Shown here: one piece after another, positions 16,935 to 25,091 of the stretch
Layout of the letters: each line of letters starts with the position of its first letter
How positions within the stretch are numbered: the first letter of the stretch is position 1
Source: Flavobacterium panici
GTDB lineage: Bacteria; Bacteroidota; Bacteroidia; Flavobacteriales; Flavobacteriaceae
Direction: 5' to 3'
DNA length: 64,000 bases
NCBI RefSeq assembly: GCF_903819335.1
Contig: NZ_CAIJDE010000064.1
Span: 13,009 to 77,008 of the forward strand
The notes under the pieces: generated by a model
What the model saw: the letters and a program-made list of their open reading frames with translations, nothing else
Told to the model about the DNA's origin: nothing
The model's database searches: none
Program-made: the position numbers and the translations under genes

Positions 16935-17139
16935 AAATTATTAAAGTGAAGAGGATTATTTTTGGAAAAACTAATTTAAATAATTGATAATTAATCGTCT
17001 TATAAAAATCAGGTGTTTTTACGTGGTGATTAATTTAAATTAAAGTCGATGTTTGTTTTTACATTAAATCACTTTCTCTAAAAACTATTGTTATTTAATT
17101 CTTTATAAAATTTGAAATTAAAAGAACCAACAACGAAAA

Positions 17140-17718
17140 ATGAAAGTTAAAAAACTTTTAAAAATATTTTCAATTGTATTCATTAGCATTTTGTTTGCTG
17201 AGTGTAAAAAATCAAATAGTTATTATTTACAAGAACACACATTAGGGGATTTTGGAGAAGATGATTATTCTGATGGAACTTATTGTGCAGAAATAGATTA
17301 TTATTATTCCGAAACCGGGACTAACTCAACATATATTTTACTTGTTGAAATTGAAAATAATGAACTAATTGAAATTCATTGGCCGAATGGAGGCTGGCTT
17401 GACAATTCCCATTTTACTCCTCCAGATATTTCAAGCGGCGAAGCTTCGTTTACAAGTGACCGTGGTGTTGATTACACAGTAAAAATTATTGGAAATGATG
17501 GAGATTGTAACACCAGTACATATGCGAAAGATGAGGATGATCTAATTCAGCAAAAAGAAGACAACGAAGATGAAGAAGACAGAATAAGACAGGATGAAGA
17601 AGATGAATATCAAAAAAAGCAATTAGAAGAAAAGGAAAAAAAAGAAGCTGAAGAAGAAAAAAGAAAGCAAGAAGAAGAACAAGAAAGTGAAGAAGAAGAA
17701 CAAGAAAGTGAAGAATAA
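17140..17718 (+). CDS. Lipoprotein with acidic coiled-coil C-terminus, unknown function
   Basis: 192 residues. The N-terminal lipoprotein signal ends FAECKK (Cys about 22). The middle (about 30-125) is a small beta-rich domain (GTYCAEIDYYY, TSTYILLVEIENN, SFTSDRGVDYTVKIIG, CNTSTYA) with two or three cysteines. From about 128 to the end the chain is almost all E, K, Q, D and R, a single charged helix. I do not recognise the family. It starts the accessory stretch to 24 kb and is followed by three orphan small genes in the same direction. Confidence 0.7.
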   Translation: MKVKKLLKIFSIVFISILFAECKKSNSYYLQEHTLGDFGEDDYSDGTYCAEIDYYYSETGTNSTYILLVEIENNELIEIHWPNGGWLDNSHFTPPDISSGEASFTSDRGVDYTVKIIGNDGDCNTSTYAKDEDDLIQQKEDNEDEEDRIRQDEEDEYQKKQLEEKEKKEAEEEKRKQEEEQESEEEEQESEE

Positions 17719-17849
17719 TTTTTCTATAGCTCACCTAATAGTGCGAGCATCTCGTTCGTGAATAATTTGCATTTGCATGAGTAGAATACTCCCACTAACG
17801 GCGAATAAATATTTAACAAAAAATAATATAAACAAATAAAATTAAATTT

Positions 17850-18203
17850 ATGACTTATTCAGTATTAACAAAAGTTACAAATAATGTTTACAATAATCAA
17901 AAATTCTACCTCTACAAGCATGGAGAAGAAGACTCGTTAAACAATTTTACCAAGGAAGAAGCCGAAAAATTAAAACAAATTTTAGACGATTTTCAAAACG
18001 TATTTTCTGAAACTGAAATTGTACCAAGAGAAGACGATGAGATCAAATATATTGAAATAAGTGATAATACAAAAAATTTACATTTTGCTTTTGAAAATGT
18101 TTTTGATGACTGTCCTGGAATTTTACAGAATTTGGAGGAGTTTGATGTAATGATATCCGGTATAGACAGAGACGAAACTGTTCGTCAAACTTTTAAAGAT
18201 TAA
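17850..18203 (+). CDS. Hypothetical soluble protein
   Basis: 117 residues, acidic and without signal peptide or membrane segment. The N-terminal strands (MTYSVLTKVTNNVYNNQKFY) are followed by a charged helix (TKEEAEKLKQILDDFQNVF) and mixed alpha/beta. It resembles small immunity or adaptor proteins in composition only; no family is recognised. It is followed by two more small genes at 56- and 47-bp spacing. Confidence 0.6.
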   Translation: MTYSVLTKVTNNVYNNQKFYLYKHGEEDSLNNFTKEEAEKLKQILDDFQNVFSETEIVPREDDEIKYIEISDNTKNLHFAFENVFDDCPGILQNLEEFDVMISGIDRDETVRQTFKD

Positions 18204-18259
18204 AAACTAACACTAAAAGAAAACAAAATCTAATAGTATTCTATAAAACATTTTAAAGA

Positions 18260-18517
18260 ATGAATAATTTAAGACATTATTATATAGACGAAGTCAGTGT
18301 TATAGTTGACAGTGGTTTACCGGAGAATGTTATAGTTACGGGTTCTGGTATATACGAGCCAAATCAAGTAAAAAGATATGCAGAAAACATGTTAAGAGAA
18401 TCTAACCCTAATTCAAAAATTACATCAATAATTCTTAGTCACAAGAATGTAACGTTGGAAGAATATCAAGCTATAATAGGGAAAAACCCTTCTTGGCTAG
18501 GAAATATTGAAAATTAA
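18260..18517 (+). CDS. Hypothetical small protein
   Basis: 85 residues, soluble, no cysteine. A beta segment (YYIDEVSVIVDSGLPENVIV) leads to a helix (PNQVKRYAENMLRES) and a second strand (KITSIILSHKNVTLEEYQ). No family is recognised. It lies between two other small orphan genes in the same direction. Confidence 0.55.
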   Translation: MNNLRHYYIDEVSVIVDSGLPENVIVTGSGIYEPNQVKRYAENMLRESNPNSKITSIILSHKNVTLEEYQAIIGKNPSWLGNIEN

Positions 18518-18564
18518 ATTGGATTTTTAAATAATTTCAACTTAAAATTTTTAACTAATATATT

Positions 18565-18750
18565 ATGCAAAAACTAATTACAGTAACCACTCACACAAAT
18601 AAAGGTGGTAATAATTTTCACGAAGAACAATATCCACCTGTAAACGAACTTTTAGAAGATGGCTATAAAGTTGTAAACGTTTATCCAATCACAACAGCAG
18701 CAACGGGAAGCTACATGTTTGCTCTTGTAATTGTATTAGAAAAGAATTAA
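18565..18750 (+). CDS. Hypothetical small protein
   Basis: 61 residues with strand-helix-strand character: MQKLITVTTHTN, then VNELLEDGYKVVNVYPI, then GSYMFALVIVLEKN. The pattern is like short proteins often annotated as DUF with a 'LLEDGYKVVNVYP' core, but I cannot name the family. It is the last gene before a repeat. Confidence 0.6.
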   Translation: MQKLITVTTHTNKGGNNFHEEQYPPVNELLEDGYKVVNVYPITTAATGSYMFALVIVLEKN

Positions 18751-18760
18751 TAAATCAAAC

Positions 18761-18921
18761 CCGATAGCGCGGATTTGCAATCCGTGCCCACAACAATAAG
18801 ACACAACAATAAGACACAACAAAAAACATCAAAAATAAAAGCTACAAAATCATGTAGCTTTTTTTATTACAAAAGCACAAACTAATCTTTGTGGGAACGG
18901 ATTACAAATCCGCGCTATCGG
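18761..18921. repeat. Interrupted palindrome (CCGATAGCGCGGATTTG type) enclosing a terminator
   Basis: The left arm (18761-18790) starts CCGATAGCGCGGATTTGCA. The right arm (18891-18921) is its near-complement and ends AATCCGCGCTATCGG. Between them lie two copies of AATAAGACACAAC and an intrinsic terminator. It separates convergent genes and is more GC-rich than its surroundings. Confidence 0.8.
18836..18866 (+). terminator. Intrinsic terminator after the small-gene cluster
   Basis: AAAAGCTACA pairs with TGTAGCTTTT around a 6-nt loop, followed by further T residues. Confidence 0.75.
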
Positions 18922-18981
18922 ACGGATTTTGAATAAAACATATAGGACGGCACAAAGTCAGAGACATTTGCGCAGCACGGC

Positions 18982-19311
18982 TTAACTATCGAGATAAACT
19001 TTATGCAAATCATCCAATAACTCCATTTCTTCTTCCGGCAGAAGCTGTAATGCAATTTCAAGTAAAATCAATACATTAATATCTGTTTCTTTATGAAAAA
19101 CGGCTAAACTTCGGGCTTCTTTATTCATTAGAACAATACTGGCTTTAAGCAAATCTGAAACTATTAGATTTAATTCGTTATAAGACGAAACTTTTAGCGG
19201 TATTGTAAATGAACTGTCTTCTTTATGTTCTAGTTTTAGCTTGGTGAAATAATTTCTTTTACTCATTAATTCTAACAATTTCTCGGTTCTATCTTTATTC
19301 TTTAATTGCAT
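18982..19311 (-). CDS. Hypothetical soluble protein
   Basis: 109 residues, helix-rich. The basic start (MQLKNKDRTEKLLELMSKRN) is followed by a strand pair and two hydrophobic helices (NLIVSDLLKASIVLMNKEA, INVLILLEIALQLLPEEEMELL). It carries no signal peptide and no recognised domain. It is convergent with the small-gene cluster and stands alone. The 285-bp gap downstream of its start (19312-19596) shows no feature I can support. Confidence 0.6.
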   Translation of the reverse strand: MQLKNKDRTEKLLELMSKRNYFTKLKLEHKEDSSFTIPLKVSSYNELNLIVSDLLKASIVLMNKEARSLAVFHKETDINVLILLEIALQLLPEEEMELLDDLHKVYLDS

Positions 19312-19596
19312 GATTTCATATTTTTTATTTCAAAACGAAATTAGAAATAACAGATTATTTTTAAGTGATTGTAAACAATCAGGTGAATACAACCGAGTTT
19401 TAAAACCTAAAACAATGAATTATGTTTGTTTTTAGCTTTTCAAATCATATTTTTTGGAATAAATACTATTGCAAAGAAATTTAAACAATTCAATCCTAGA
19501 GAATTGTCTTATATTGATATTTTCTAAACTTTTAGTGGCAAGATATTGATTTTTAGCATGGTAAATTGGTTTTAATTAACTTATAACCATAACACT

Positions 19597-21012
19597 ATGA
19601 GAAAAAAAATTAAGAATGCAGCAAGATTAATTGTCGTTTTTATGATTTTAGCCACTTGTACAAAGTGCCAGAAAGATGATGATTTAGGACAGGCAAATGA
19701 TAAAACCCTTTTATCTGCCAAGCAATGGTTTAAAAACTATGAAGCAGAAGAAAGTAATTATGCATTATTTCAAAATTTAGACTACGACTGGAATAATGCA
19801 GAAATTACAAATTCAGAAGACGGGACAAAAACAATTATAGTTCCCATTAACGAAATCAAAAAAGACCCGACAGAAAATTGGGAGCAAAAACTGTATATTT
19901 ATAAGTTAAGCGAAAATAATTACGAAGCACTGCTCTTTGAAATATATCCCGACAGCAAAAATACAGACGTAGAAAGTTCATTGATCGATAGCGGAATTTT
20001 TACGGGTTATATAGCAGCCTGGGATTTAAAAAAAGGCTTTGTAAAAGCCGCTCTGTTTGAAAATGGAAAAATTGCACAAAATGGTAGTATTAAGGTATAT
20101 TCTAAAAACAAAACAATAACAGGCAAGGCACCATCGAATCAGGCAAATTGCCCCGCGGGAGTAGAATGTGATACCGATGGCAGCGGTGATACAGGAACAC
20201 AATTAAAAGAAGTCGTTGTAAACAACAACTATCAAAACCCATCAGGATATGTTATAATATACAATAATGAAGGTGGAGGTTTTACAGGTGACACTAGTCC
20301 CGGCGGATATACAAATCATGGAACTGGCGCCAGCAGCGGATCTGAAAATACACAGAATACAAATACTGCAGAAGGTAACCCTTGTGATAAAATAAAAGCA
20401 CTAATGGCAAATCCTAATTTTATTGTCAAATTAGAAGAACTAGGTAAAAAAACTAATTTAAAAGTTGAATCAGGTTATTCACAAAGTAAAAACGGTCCTT
20501 TTACTCCATTGATAGTTTTACCAAGTACTAATGGTGCTGACAGAATGAAATTAATTCTTACACCTGATATGGTTGGATATGTGCATACTCACCTTAATGA
20601 TTACGATTCTGGACTAGTAAACGCAGATGGTGAACCTTTAATTAGAAAACCTCTAAGAATATTTTCACCTGTTGATATTGGAGCTTTTTTGCAATTAGCA
20701 AAAAATGCACAAAATAATAATATTCCAATAGACAATGTATATGGTGCAATGGTTTCTAGTGACGGTACTTATCAATTAAGATTTACCGGAGATCCGAATC
20801 AAATCAATATAAATTTTGATTGGGATGCAACAAGCATGGAAAAAGATTATATGACTTATCTAGAAAAAGGAAACAAAGAAGTAAATTTTTTAAGGTTTTT
20901 AAATGACAAATGTTATATAAAAGGTATTGAGTTATATAAGATTAATAAAGATAAAACAAGTACAAAAAAAACATTGGATACAAAAAAAACAGTAATAAAC
21001 ATAAATTGTTAA
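19597..21012 (+). CDS. Modular surface lipoprotein with JAMM-like (HxH...SxxD) C-terminal domain
   Basis: 471 residues. A lipoprotein signal with TCTKC (Cys about 26) is followed by an N-terminal globular part (about 35-165: AKQWFKNYEAEESNY, DYDWNNAEI). A low-complexity Gly/Asn/Ser linker spans about 185-255, and the C-terminal domain runs from about 260 to 471. The last contains YVHTHLNDYDSG (H330, H332) and, 24 residues later, S357-x-x-D360 (FSPVDIG). This is the order of a JAMM/MPN metal site, with a longer insertion than normal; an upstream Glu candidate lies near 292. A metallo-hydrolase role is inferred, not shown. It is 3 bp from the first DUF6705 gene, so the pair is co-translated. 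The layout resembles carriers with a constant N-terminus and exchangeable C-terminus. Confidence 0.65.
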   Translation: MRKKIKNAARLIVVFMILATCTKCQKDDDLGQANDKTLLSAKQWFKNYEAEESNYALFQNLDYDWNNAEITNSEDGTKTIIVPINEIKKDPTENWEQKLYIYKLSENNYEALLFEIYPDSKNTDVESSLIDSGIFTGYIAAWDLKKGFVKAALFENGKIAQNGSIKVYSKNKTITGKAPSNQANCPAGVECDTDGSGDTGTQLKEVVVNNNYQNPSGYVIIYNNEGGGFTGDTSPGGYTNHGTGASSGSENTQNTNTAEGNPCDKIKALMANPNFIVKLEELGKKTNLKVESGYSQSKNGPFTPLIVLPSTNGADRMKLILTPDMVGYVHTHLNDYDSGLVNADGEPLIRKPLRIFSPVDIGAFLQLAKNAQNNNIPIDNVYGAMVSSDGTYQLRFTGDPNQININFDWDATSMEKDYMTYLEKGNKEVNFLRFLNDKCYIKGIELYKINKDKTSTKKTLDTKKTVININC

Positions 21013-21015
21013 AAT

Positions 21016-21576
21016 ATGAAAACGATAATAATATTAAGCTTAATGATAGTATCATTATCATGTAAAGCACAACAAATTGTACCGTTAGAAAAGGCAATTG
21101 AATATAGAGATTCTGATATTGAAATCCCTGATGGAACTTACCTTAAGGTTGTAAATGGTTTGCTTAATAAATACTTAGGAATTTGGAAAGGAACCTATAA
21201 TAATAAAAATTACGTCTTTATAATAACGAAAACTAAAAAAGATTTTTTAGAAATTTCGAAAGATAAATTATTAGTTCGTTATTTAATAACTACACCAACA
21301 GGTTCAATTCTGGAAGATACAAGAAATTTACCTGATACGAATCCTTTAGTGATAGAAGGAGATTACATTAGTAAATCTAAAGGATATTATACATTAAATT
21401 ATTTCGGTCAAAATTCAAAATGTGGTCAGTCTGGAGTTGTTTTTATCTCGACTACCAAAGACAACAAACAAATGAAATTATCTTTATCTCCCAATCAGGG
21501 TTTTATTAATAACAAATGTTCTAAAATCGCAGACCAAATATTGCCTACTACATCAATGAATCTAACCAAGCAATAG
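21016..21576 (+). CDS. DUF6705 family lipoprotein (copy 1)
   Basis: 186 residues. A lipoprotein-like signal (LMIVSLSCKAQ, Cys about 16) is followed by a compact beta-rich domain with PLEKAIEYRD, LGIWKGTYNNKNYVF, SILEDTRNLPDTNP and CGQSGVVF. This is the DUF6705 pattern known from Flavobacteriia; its function is unknown. It begins 3 bp after the JAMM-like lipoprotein gene and is followed by a second copy about half identical to it. A short hairpin separates the two copies. Confidence 0.78.
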   Translation: MKTIIILSLMIVSLSCKAQQIVPLEKAIEYRDSDIEIPDGTYLKVVNGLLNKYLGIWKGTYNNKNYVFIITKTKKDFLEISKDKLLVRYLITTPTGSILEDTRNLPDTNPLVIEGDYISKSKGYYTLNYFGQNSKCGQSGVVFISTTKDNKQMKLSLSPNQGFINNKCSKIADQILPTTSMNLTKQ

Positions 21577-21585
21577 TTTATATCT

Positions 21586-21620
21586 AAAATCCTCAAGTAA
21601 AAAAATACTTGAGGATTTTA
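21586..21620 (+). terminator. Hairpin between the two DUF6705 genes
   Basis: AAAATCCTCAAGTA pairs perfectly with TACTTGAGGATTTT, with only a short T stretch after it. It may attenuate or partly terminate transcription between the two copies. Confidence 0.6.
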
Positions 21621-21634
21621 AAAAAAATGCGACT

Positions 21635-22201
21635 ATGAAAAAAATAATATTATTAGGTATTTTAATCATAACTAACATATCTTGCAAATCTCAAGTTCTG
21701 CCTTTGGAAAAATTAATTGACTATGTAAAAACAGATCAAGGAGCACCAGATGGAACAACCTATATCAAAGATGTTAATAATATAAGACAAAATTATCTTG
21801 GCATATGGAAAGGATCTTATAATAACAAAAACTATGAAATTCATTTTACAAATTACACTAGTAATTTTATAATTAATGAAGATCAATTATTAATGCGTTA
21901 TGTAATTACAGATTCTAATGGCAAGATTTTGGAAGACACTCGATCATTACCGAATGACAGCCCATATATTGTAACAAGTCGATATTATGAAAAATCATTT
22001 TTCGTTTTAACTTATCAAGGACGTCAAAGTGATTGTGGACAAGCAGGAGAGTTATTTGTTGAAGCACAAAAAAGCACCAATTACAAAACCTTGAAATTAT
22101 TTTTATCCCCAAGACAAGGTTTTATAAATTCTCAGACTTGCCCTAATGGTGCTGCAGTACAATTATTTCCTAAAGATAATATTACACTAACTAAGCAATA
22201 A
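21635..22201 (+). CDS. DUF6705 family lipoprotein (copy 2)
   Basis: 188 residues. It has a lipoprotein signal (LIITNISCKSQ, Cys about 17) and the same domain as the previous gene: PLEKLIDYVKTD, YLGIWKGSYNNKNYE, ILEDTRSLPNDSP, CGQAGELF, LFLSPRQGFIN. It is a tandem duplicate that has diverged over its whole length. Two homologous partners behind one enzyme-like lipoprotein would fit inhibitors or chaperones, but no function is known. Confidence 0.78.
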   Translation: MKKIILLGILIITNISCKSQVLPLEKLIDYVKTDQGAPDGTTYIKDVNNIRQNYLGIWKGSYNNKNYEIHFTNYTSNFIINEDQLLMRYVITDSNGKILEDTRSLPNDSPYIVTSRYYEKSFFVLTYQGRQSDCGQAGELFVEAQKSTNYKTLKLFLSPRQGFINSQTCPNGAAVQLFPKDNITLTKQ

Positions 22202-22242
22202 GGTAGTTTTTAATAAATTCACTCTTAAATCAGTTTTAATAC

Positions 22243-22280
22243 AAAACGGTGCAAAGTCATTGACATTTGCACCGTTTTCC
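22243..22280 (+). terminator. Intrinsic terminator of the DUF6705 operon
   Basis: AAAACGGTGCAAA pairs perfectly with TTTGCACCGTTTT. The loop region shares CAAAGTCAnnGACATTTG with sites at 18950-18978 and 26251-26282. Confidence 0.8.
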
Positions 22281-22381
22281 ATTTATATGAATTGAGATTT
22301 TTTAAAATTAGAAGTAAATTTTAGTTGGTAAAAAATATTCCGTAAGAAAAATCTAAATTTACAAAGCAAATTTAAAGGGAG

Positions 22382-22792
22382 ATGAAAATACACACCACCA
22401 ACTATTTTGATACTTTTATAGAAACAGCAGAAGACAGCAAAGTTTCTCAGGGAACAAAACCGCCAAGCAAAGACAAAAAAACTGTTGCAGAAATGCAATA
22501 CGAACTAATTAGCAAAAATCCGTATAAATACACCTCAGATGATGTTCTTTTTCAGGTATTTGCTGATCGGAATGATTTAACAAAAAGTGAATACGAAAAA
22601 GCCAGAGAAGATTTTTTTTCTAAGGGACAAGCTTGTTTTCGCGCTTCACCTCTTTCAAAAACATATGGTTTTGGAATCCATAATAACCATAATGGAAAAA
22701 TAGCCATTTTTGGCATGGAAACAGATGAATACCTAAAGTTTTTAAAAGATCCCAAAATCAAAAAGGTAAAAGCCATGAAATCTGCTCGATAA
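22382..22792 (+). CDS. DUF6157 family protein
   Basis: 136 residues, cytosolic. The N-terminus MKIHTTNYFDTFIETAEDS, the block ELISKNPYKYTSDDVLFQVFA and the C-terminal YGFGIHNNHNGKIAIFGMET match the DUF6157 family, which covers the whole chain. The function is unknown; the family is widespread in Bacteroidota and some Firmicutes as single genes. It is followed by a small membrane protein gene in the same direction. Confidence 0.85.
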   Translation: MKIHTTNYFDTFIETAEDSKVSQGTKPPSKDKKTVAEMQYELISKNPYKYTSDDVLFQVFADRNDLTKSEYEKAREDFFSKGQACFRASPLSKTYGFGIHNNHNGKIAIFGMETDEYLKFLKDPKIKKVKAMKSAR

Positions 22793-22850
22793 TTTCTCGC
22801 AACAGCGACGAATACAACAATGAGAAATTAATAATCAATCTCAATCCTAA

Positions 22851-23057
22851 ATGAAAAAAACTATACCACAGCAAAAGTGGAGTTATCACGACAAAACTTT
22901 AAAAAATAAGTTATTAAAACTCATAGTATGCTGTTTGGCTAGTGTAATTATCAACTTCTTATTTGAGTCTAAAAATTTTGATAAAAGCGATATTGTGTTT
23001 TCAATCATCTTTGGAATTGCAATATGGGGGCTTTTGATAGCACAAAAAAAAATCTAA
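22851..23057 (+). CDS. Small two-helix membrane protein, unknown
   Basis: 68 residues. The basic N-terminus (about 1-22) is followed by two transmembrane segments (about 23-40 and 48-65), KLIVCCLASVIINFLF and IVFSIIFGIAIWGLLIA. No family is recognised. It could be part of a short run with the 25-codon ORF downstream. Confidence 0.5.
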   Translation: MKKTIPQQKWSYHDKTLKNKLLKLIVCCLASVIINFLFESKNFDKSDIVFSIIFGIAIWGLLIAQKKI

Positions 23058-23080
23058 AAACCATATAATTGGAATTTAAA

Positions 23081-23158
23081 ATGACTGAACCAAAAAAGAA
23101 AAACTGGCTCAAAATAATTGTCGAGAATTTACTTAGTATTATTTTGGATTGGAAATAA
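23081..23158 (+). CDS. Possible 25-residue amphipathic peptide
   Basis: ATG at 23081 opens 25 codons (MTEPKKKNWLKIIVENLLSI...) before TAA. The composition, a lysine-rich start then a hydrophobic helix, resembles short membrane peptides of Bacteroidota. It is 23 bp after the preceding gene. It may equally be a chance ORF. Confidence 0.3.
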   Translation: MTEPKKKNWLKIIVENLLSIILDWK

Positions 23159-23191
23159 CAGCTTGCTTTTTTCGTTATATTTCATTCAAAA

Positions 23192-23977
23192 TTAAGCCAC
23201 AACACATTCCATATTTTTTTCTTCCATTATCTGCATATCAATTATTTTTTGAGCGATAGTTCCTCTTTCAAATAAGCGTATGAATTTAAAAACGGCACTA
23301 ACAAAATATCCGGGATTTGAAACTAATCGGGCGATTTCTGTTATTCTTTCATCTCTTAGCTTTATACAGGCTTCTATTTCGTTTTCTGGAACGGCCACAA
23401 ATTCGTTGGCAAATTTCCATGCTCCGTTTCTTGCTTCTTCCATACTGAAATCAATAAAAAAATTATCTATTTTTCCTGTGTATTTTAATATCCAAGTAAG
23501 CGTTGGCCAAATTTTAATTAAACATTTTTCGACACCGCCTACTAAATTGCTAAGTATAAAGTTTATTTGGTCAAAATCATGTTTTAAATCTGCAATATCT
23601 TCTACTGTGCTGACTTGAGCAGAGGCAATTCCTAAATCAAGGTTTACGTGTGCATTGATTCCCAATAATAAATGCTGCAGAACTATTGGCCAGAATTTTT
23701 CGGCTTGTTCAAAGGCAAATCCCCAGCATTCTGATGGTTTTTCTTTGGCCTGATATTGATAGTAAGCTTTCAAATATCGATTAGCAAAAATAACATCCAG
23801 TTTTTCCATTCGTTCGCCGTTTTGAAAAGAACCAGCAGCGATGCCTTGTTTAACTCTTATAGTAACTTCACGATAAAGAATAGCAAATAAACCTATATTG
23901 CTTTGATCAATCTTTGATTTTTCTATTATTTCATCCAAAAACTGAATTACTTCATCAATAGTATTTGCTTGTTTCAT
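23192..23977 (-). CDS. DUF5995 family protein
   Basis: 261 residues, soluble and helix-rich. The opening TIDEVIQFLDEIIEKSKI, the block LQHLLLGINAHVNLDLGIA and the later EEARNGAWKFANEF match the DUF5995 family. The histidine in GINAHVNLDLG and nearby acidic residues are the most conserved-looking part. Family function is unknown. The gene stands alone between a plus-strand small-gene group and the GreA-like gene. Confidence 0.85.
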   Translation of the reverse strand: MKQANTIDEVIQFLDEIIEKSKIDQSNIGLFAILYREVTIRVKQGIAAGSFQNGERMEKLDVIFANRYLKAYYQYQAKEKPSECWGFAFEQAEKFWPIVLQHLLLGINAHVNLDLGIASAQVSTVEDIADLKHDFDQINFILSNLVGGVEKCLIKIWPTLTWILKYTGKIDNFFIDFSMEEARNGAWKFANEFVAVPENEIEACIKLRDERITEIARLVSNPGYFVSAVFKFIRLFERGTIAQKIIDMQIMEEKNMECVVA

Positions 23978-24082
23978 AATCGTTTAATGTTGGTTATTAG
24001 TCAAATTGAGAGCAACGAATATAATTATTTTAATCTTTCAATGCTTATTTTTTGAAGTAATTATCTTATTATTTTTAATGCA

Positions 24083-24116
24083 AAAAAATATCCCAAAAGA
24101 AAACTCTTTTGGGATG
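24083..24116 (-). terminator. Intrinsic terminator of the GreA-like gene
   Basis: On the minus strand CATCCCAAAAGAG pairs with CTTTTGGGATA and a T run follows, about 25 bp after the stop codon. Confidence 0.8.
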
Positions 24117-24140
24117 TTACTAACTTAAATGAAAACAATA

Positions 24141-24518
24141 TTATGCCTCTACTTCTACCTTTAAAATTTCTAATTTTAAATTCCCTTTTTTAGCCGGCCA
24201 TTCTATAAGATCTCCTACTTTGTAGCCAACCATTGCAATACCTTCATCAGAAAGAACTGAGATTTTTTTTTTACTTACTTTTACTTTTTCGGGACCTACA
24301 AGAAGAATTGTTTTTTCTTCATTATTGGTGTGGTCTTTATAAGTTATTTTTCGGTTTATGGAAACAATATCTTCCGGCAGATTTTTTCTCAATACCTGAG
24401 ATGCATTTTTTAACTGGCCAAGTAACAACTCTTCTTCCTGAGGCGTTACTTTTTTTCGTCTTATGTGATCTTTAATTAAATCGTATGTTCCTGTGGTTAA
24501 TATAATATTGTGTGACAT
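24141..24518 (-). CDS. GreA/GreB-family elongation factor-like protein
   Basis: About 125 residues from the chosen start (MSHNIILTTGTYDLIKDHI). An earlier ATG at 24578 would add 20 poorly conserved residues. It has a short helical N-terminal part and the GreA/GreB C-terminal FKBP-like fold: SEEGIAM-like segment ISVLSDEGIAMVGYKVGD, then IEWPAKKGNLKLEILKV. It lacks the full coiled coil with the acidic tip found in true GreA, so it is more like Rnk or GreA-like paralogues that bind RNA polymerase without cleaving RNA. The exact role is unknown. Confidence 0.82.
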   Translation of the reverse strand: MSHNIILTTGTYDLIKDHIRRKKVTPQEEELLLGQLKNASQVLRKNLPEDIVSINRKITYKDHTNNEEKTILLVGPEKVKVSKKKISVLSDEGIAMVGYKVGDLIEWPAKKGNLKLEILKVEVEA

Positions 24519-24578
24519 GACTTTCTTGTTTGCTTCATTTCCATACAGTATGATATATAACTCTTCACTGAATAGCAT

Positions 24579-25091
24579 AAGGCTTTCAGTGATATCATAT
24601 CCTAAAAAAATTGAAGATTAATAAATAACTATAATATAAGAGTTCCCTGCCTAGAGTTGCGACAGGGCAAAATGAATAAACTCTTTTGAACTTTTTAAGA
24701 AAGTATCATCATGCAAATACAATAATGTGCACATCAGGCACATTAAACAGCTGTTTACTAAATATGAATTTGCAGTTATCATTTTATAATTATAATTGTT
24801 CTGCAAGATACATTTTATTTCTTACAAAAAACAATAAAAAAACAACACCAAATTACTTTTATAAAAAACATAAATTTCATAAAAAATACTTTACGGTTTT
24901 TCCGTAAAACAATTGTAAATAAATAGGTTATTTTTAACAAATAGATTTATTATACATTTTAGCCTGTTACTATTTTATTTTAAAAAACCTTAAAAACACA
25001 ATTAAAACCACTTACATTTTTTATGGTTTAACAGCTAGATTTTATAATAAATTCTTCAAAAAATTTCCTAAACAAATTAATTTGAAAAATT
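24579..25091. other. AT-rich intergenic stretch
   Basis: About 510 bp between divergent genes. A small hairpin-like segment lies at about 24640-24672 (CCCTGCC...GGGC). The 73-codon frame at 24686-24907 has asparagine-, lysine- and phenylalanine-rich composition with no domain and looks like AT-rich noise. Nothing else is supported. Confidence 0.6.

Noticed and set aside
16805-16987. 60-codon frame over the GGAGCTGTTTCC element
   Set aside because: It crosses a perfect hairpin and has no protein-like features; the nucleotide structure explains it better.
24686-24907. 73-codon frame in the AT-rich gap
   Set aside because: Asn/Lys/Phe/Tyr-rich noise, no domain, no promoter or spacing to suggest a gene.
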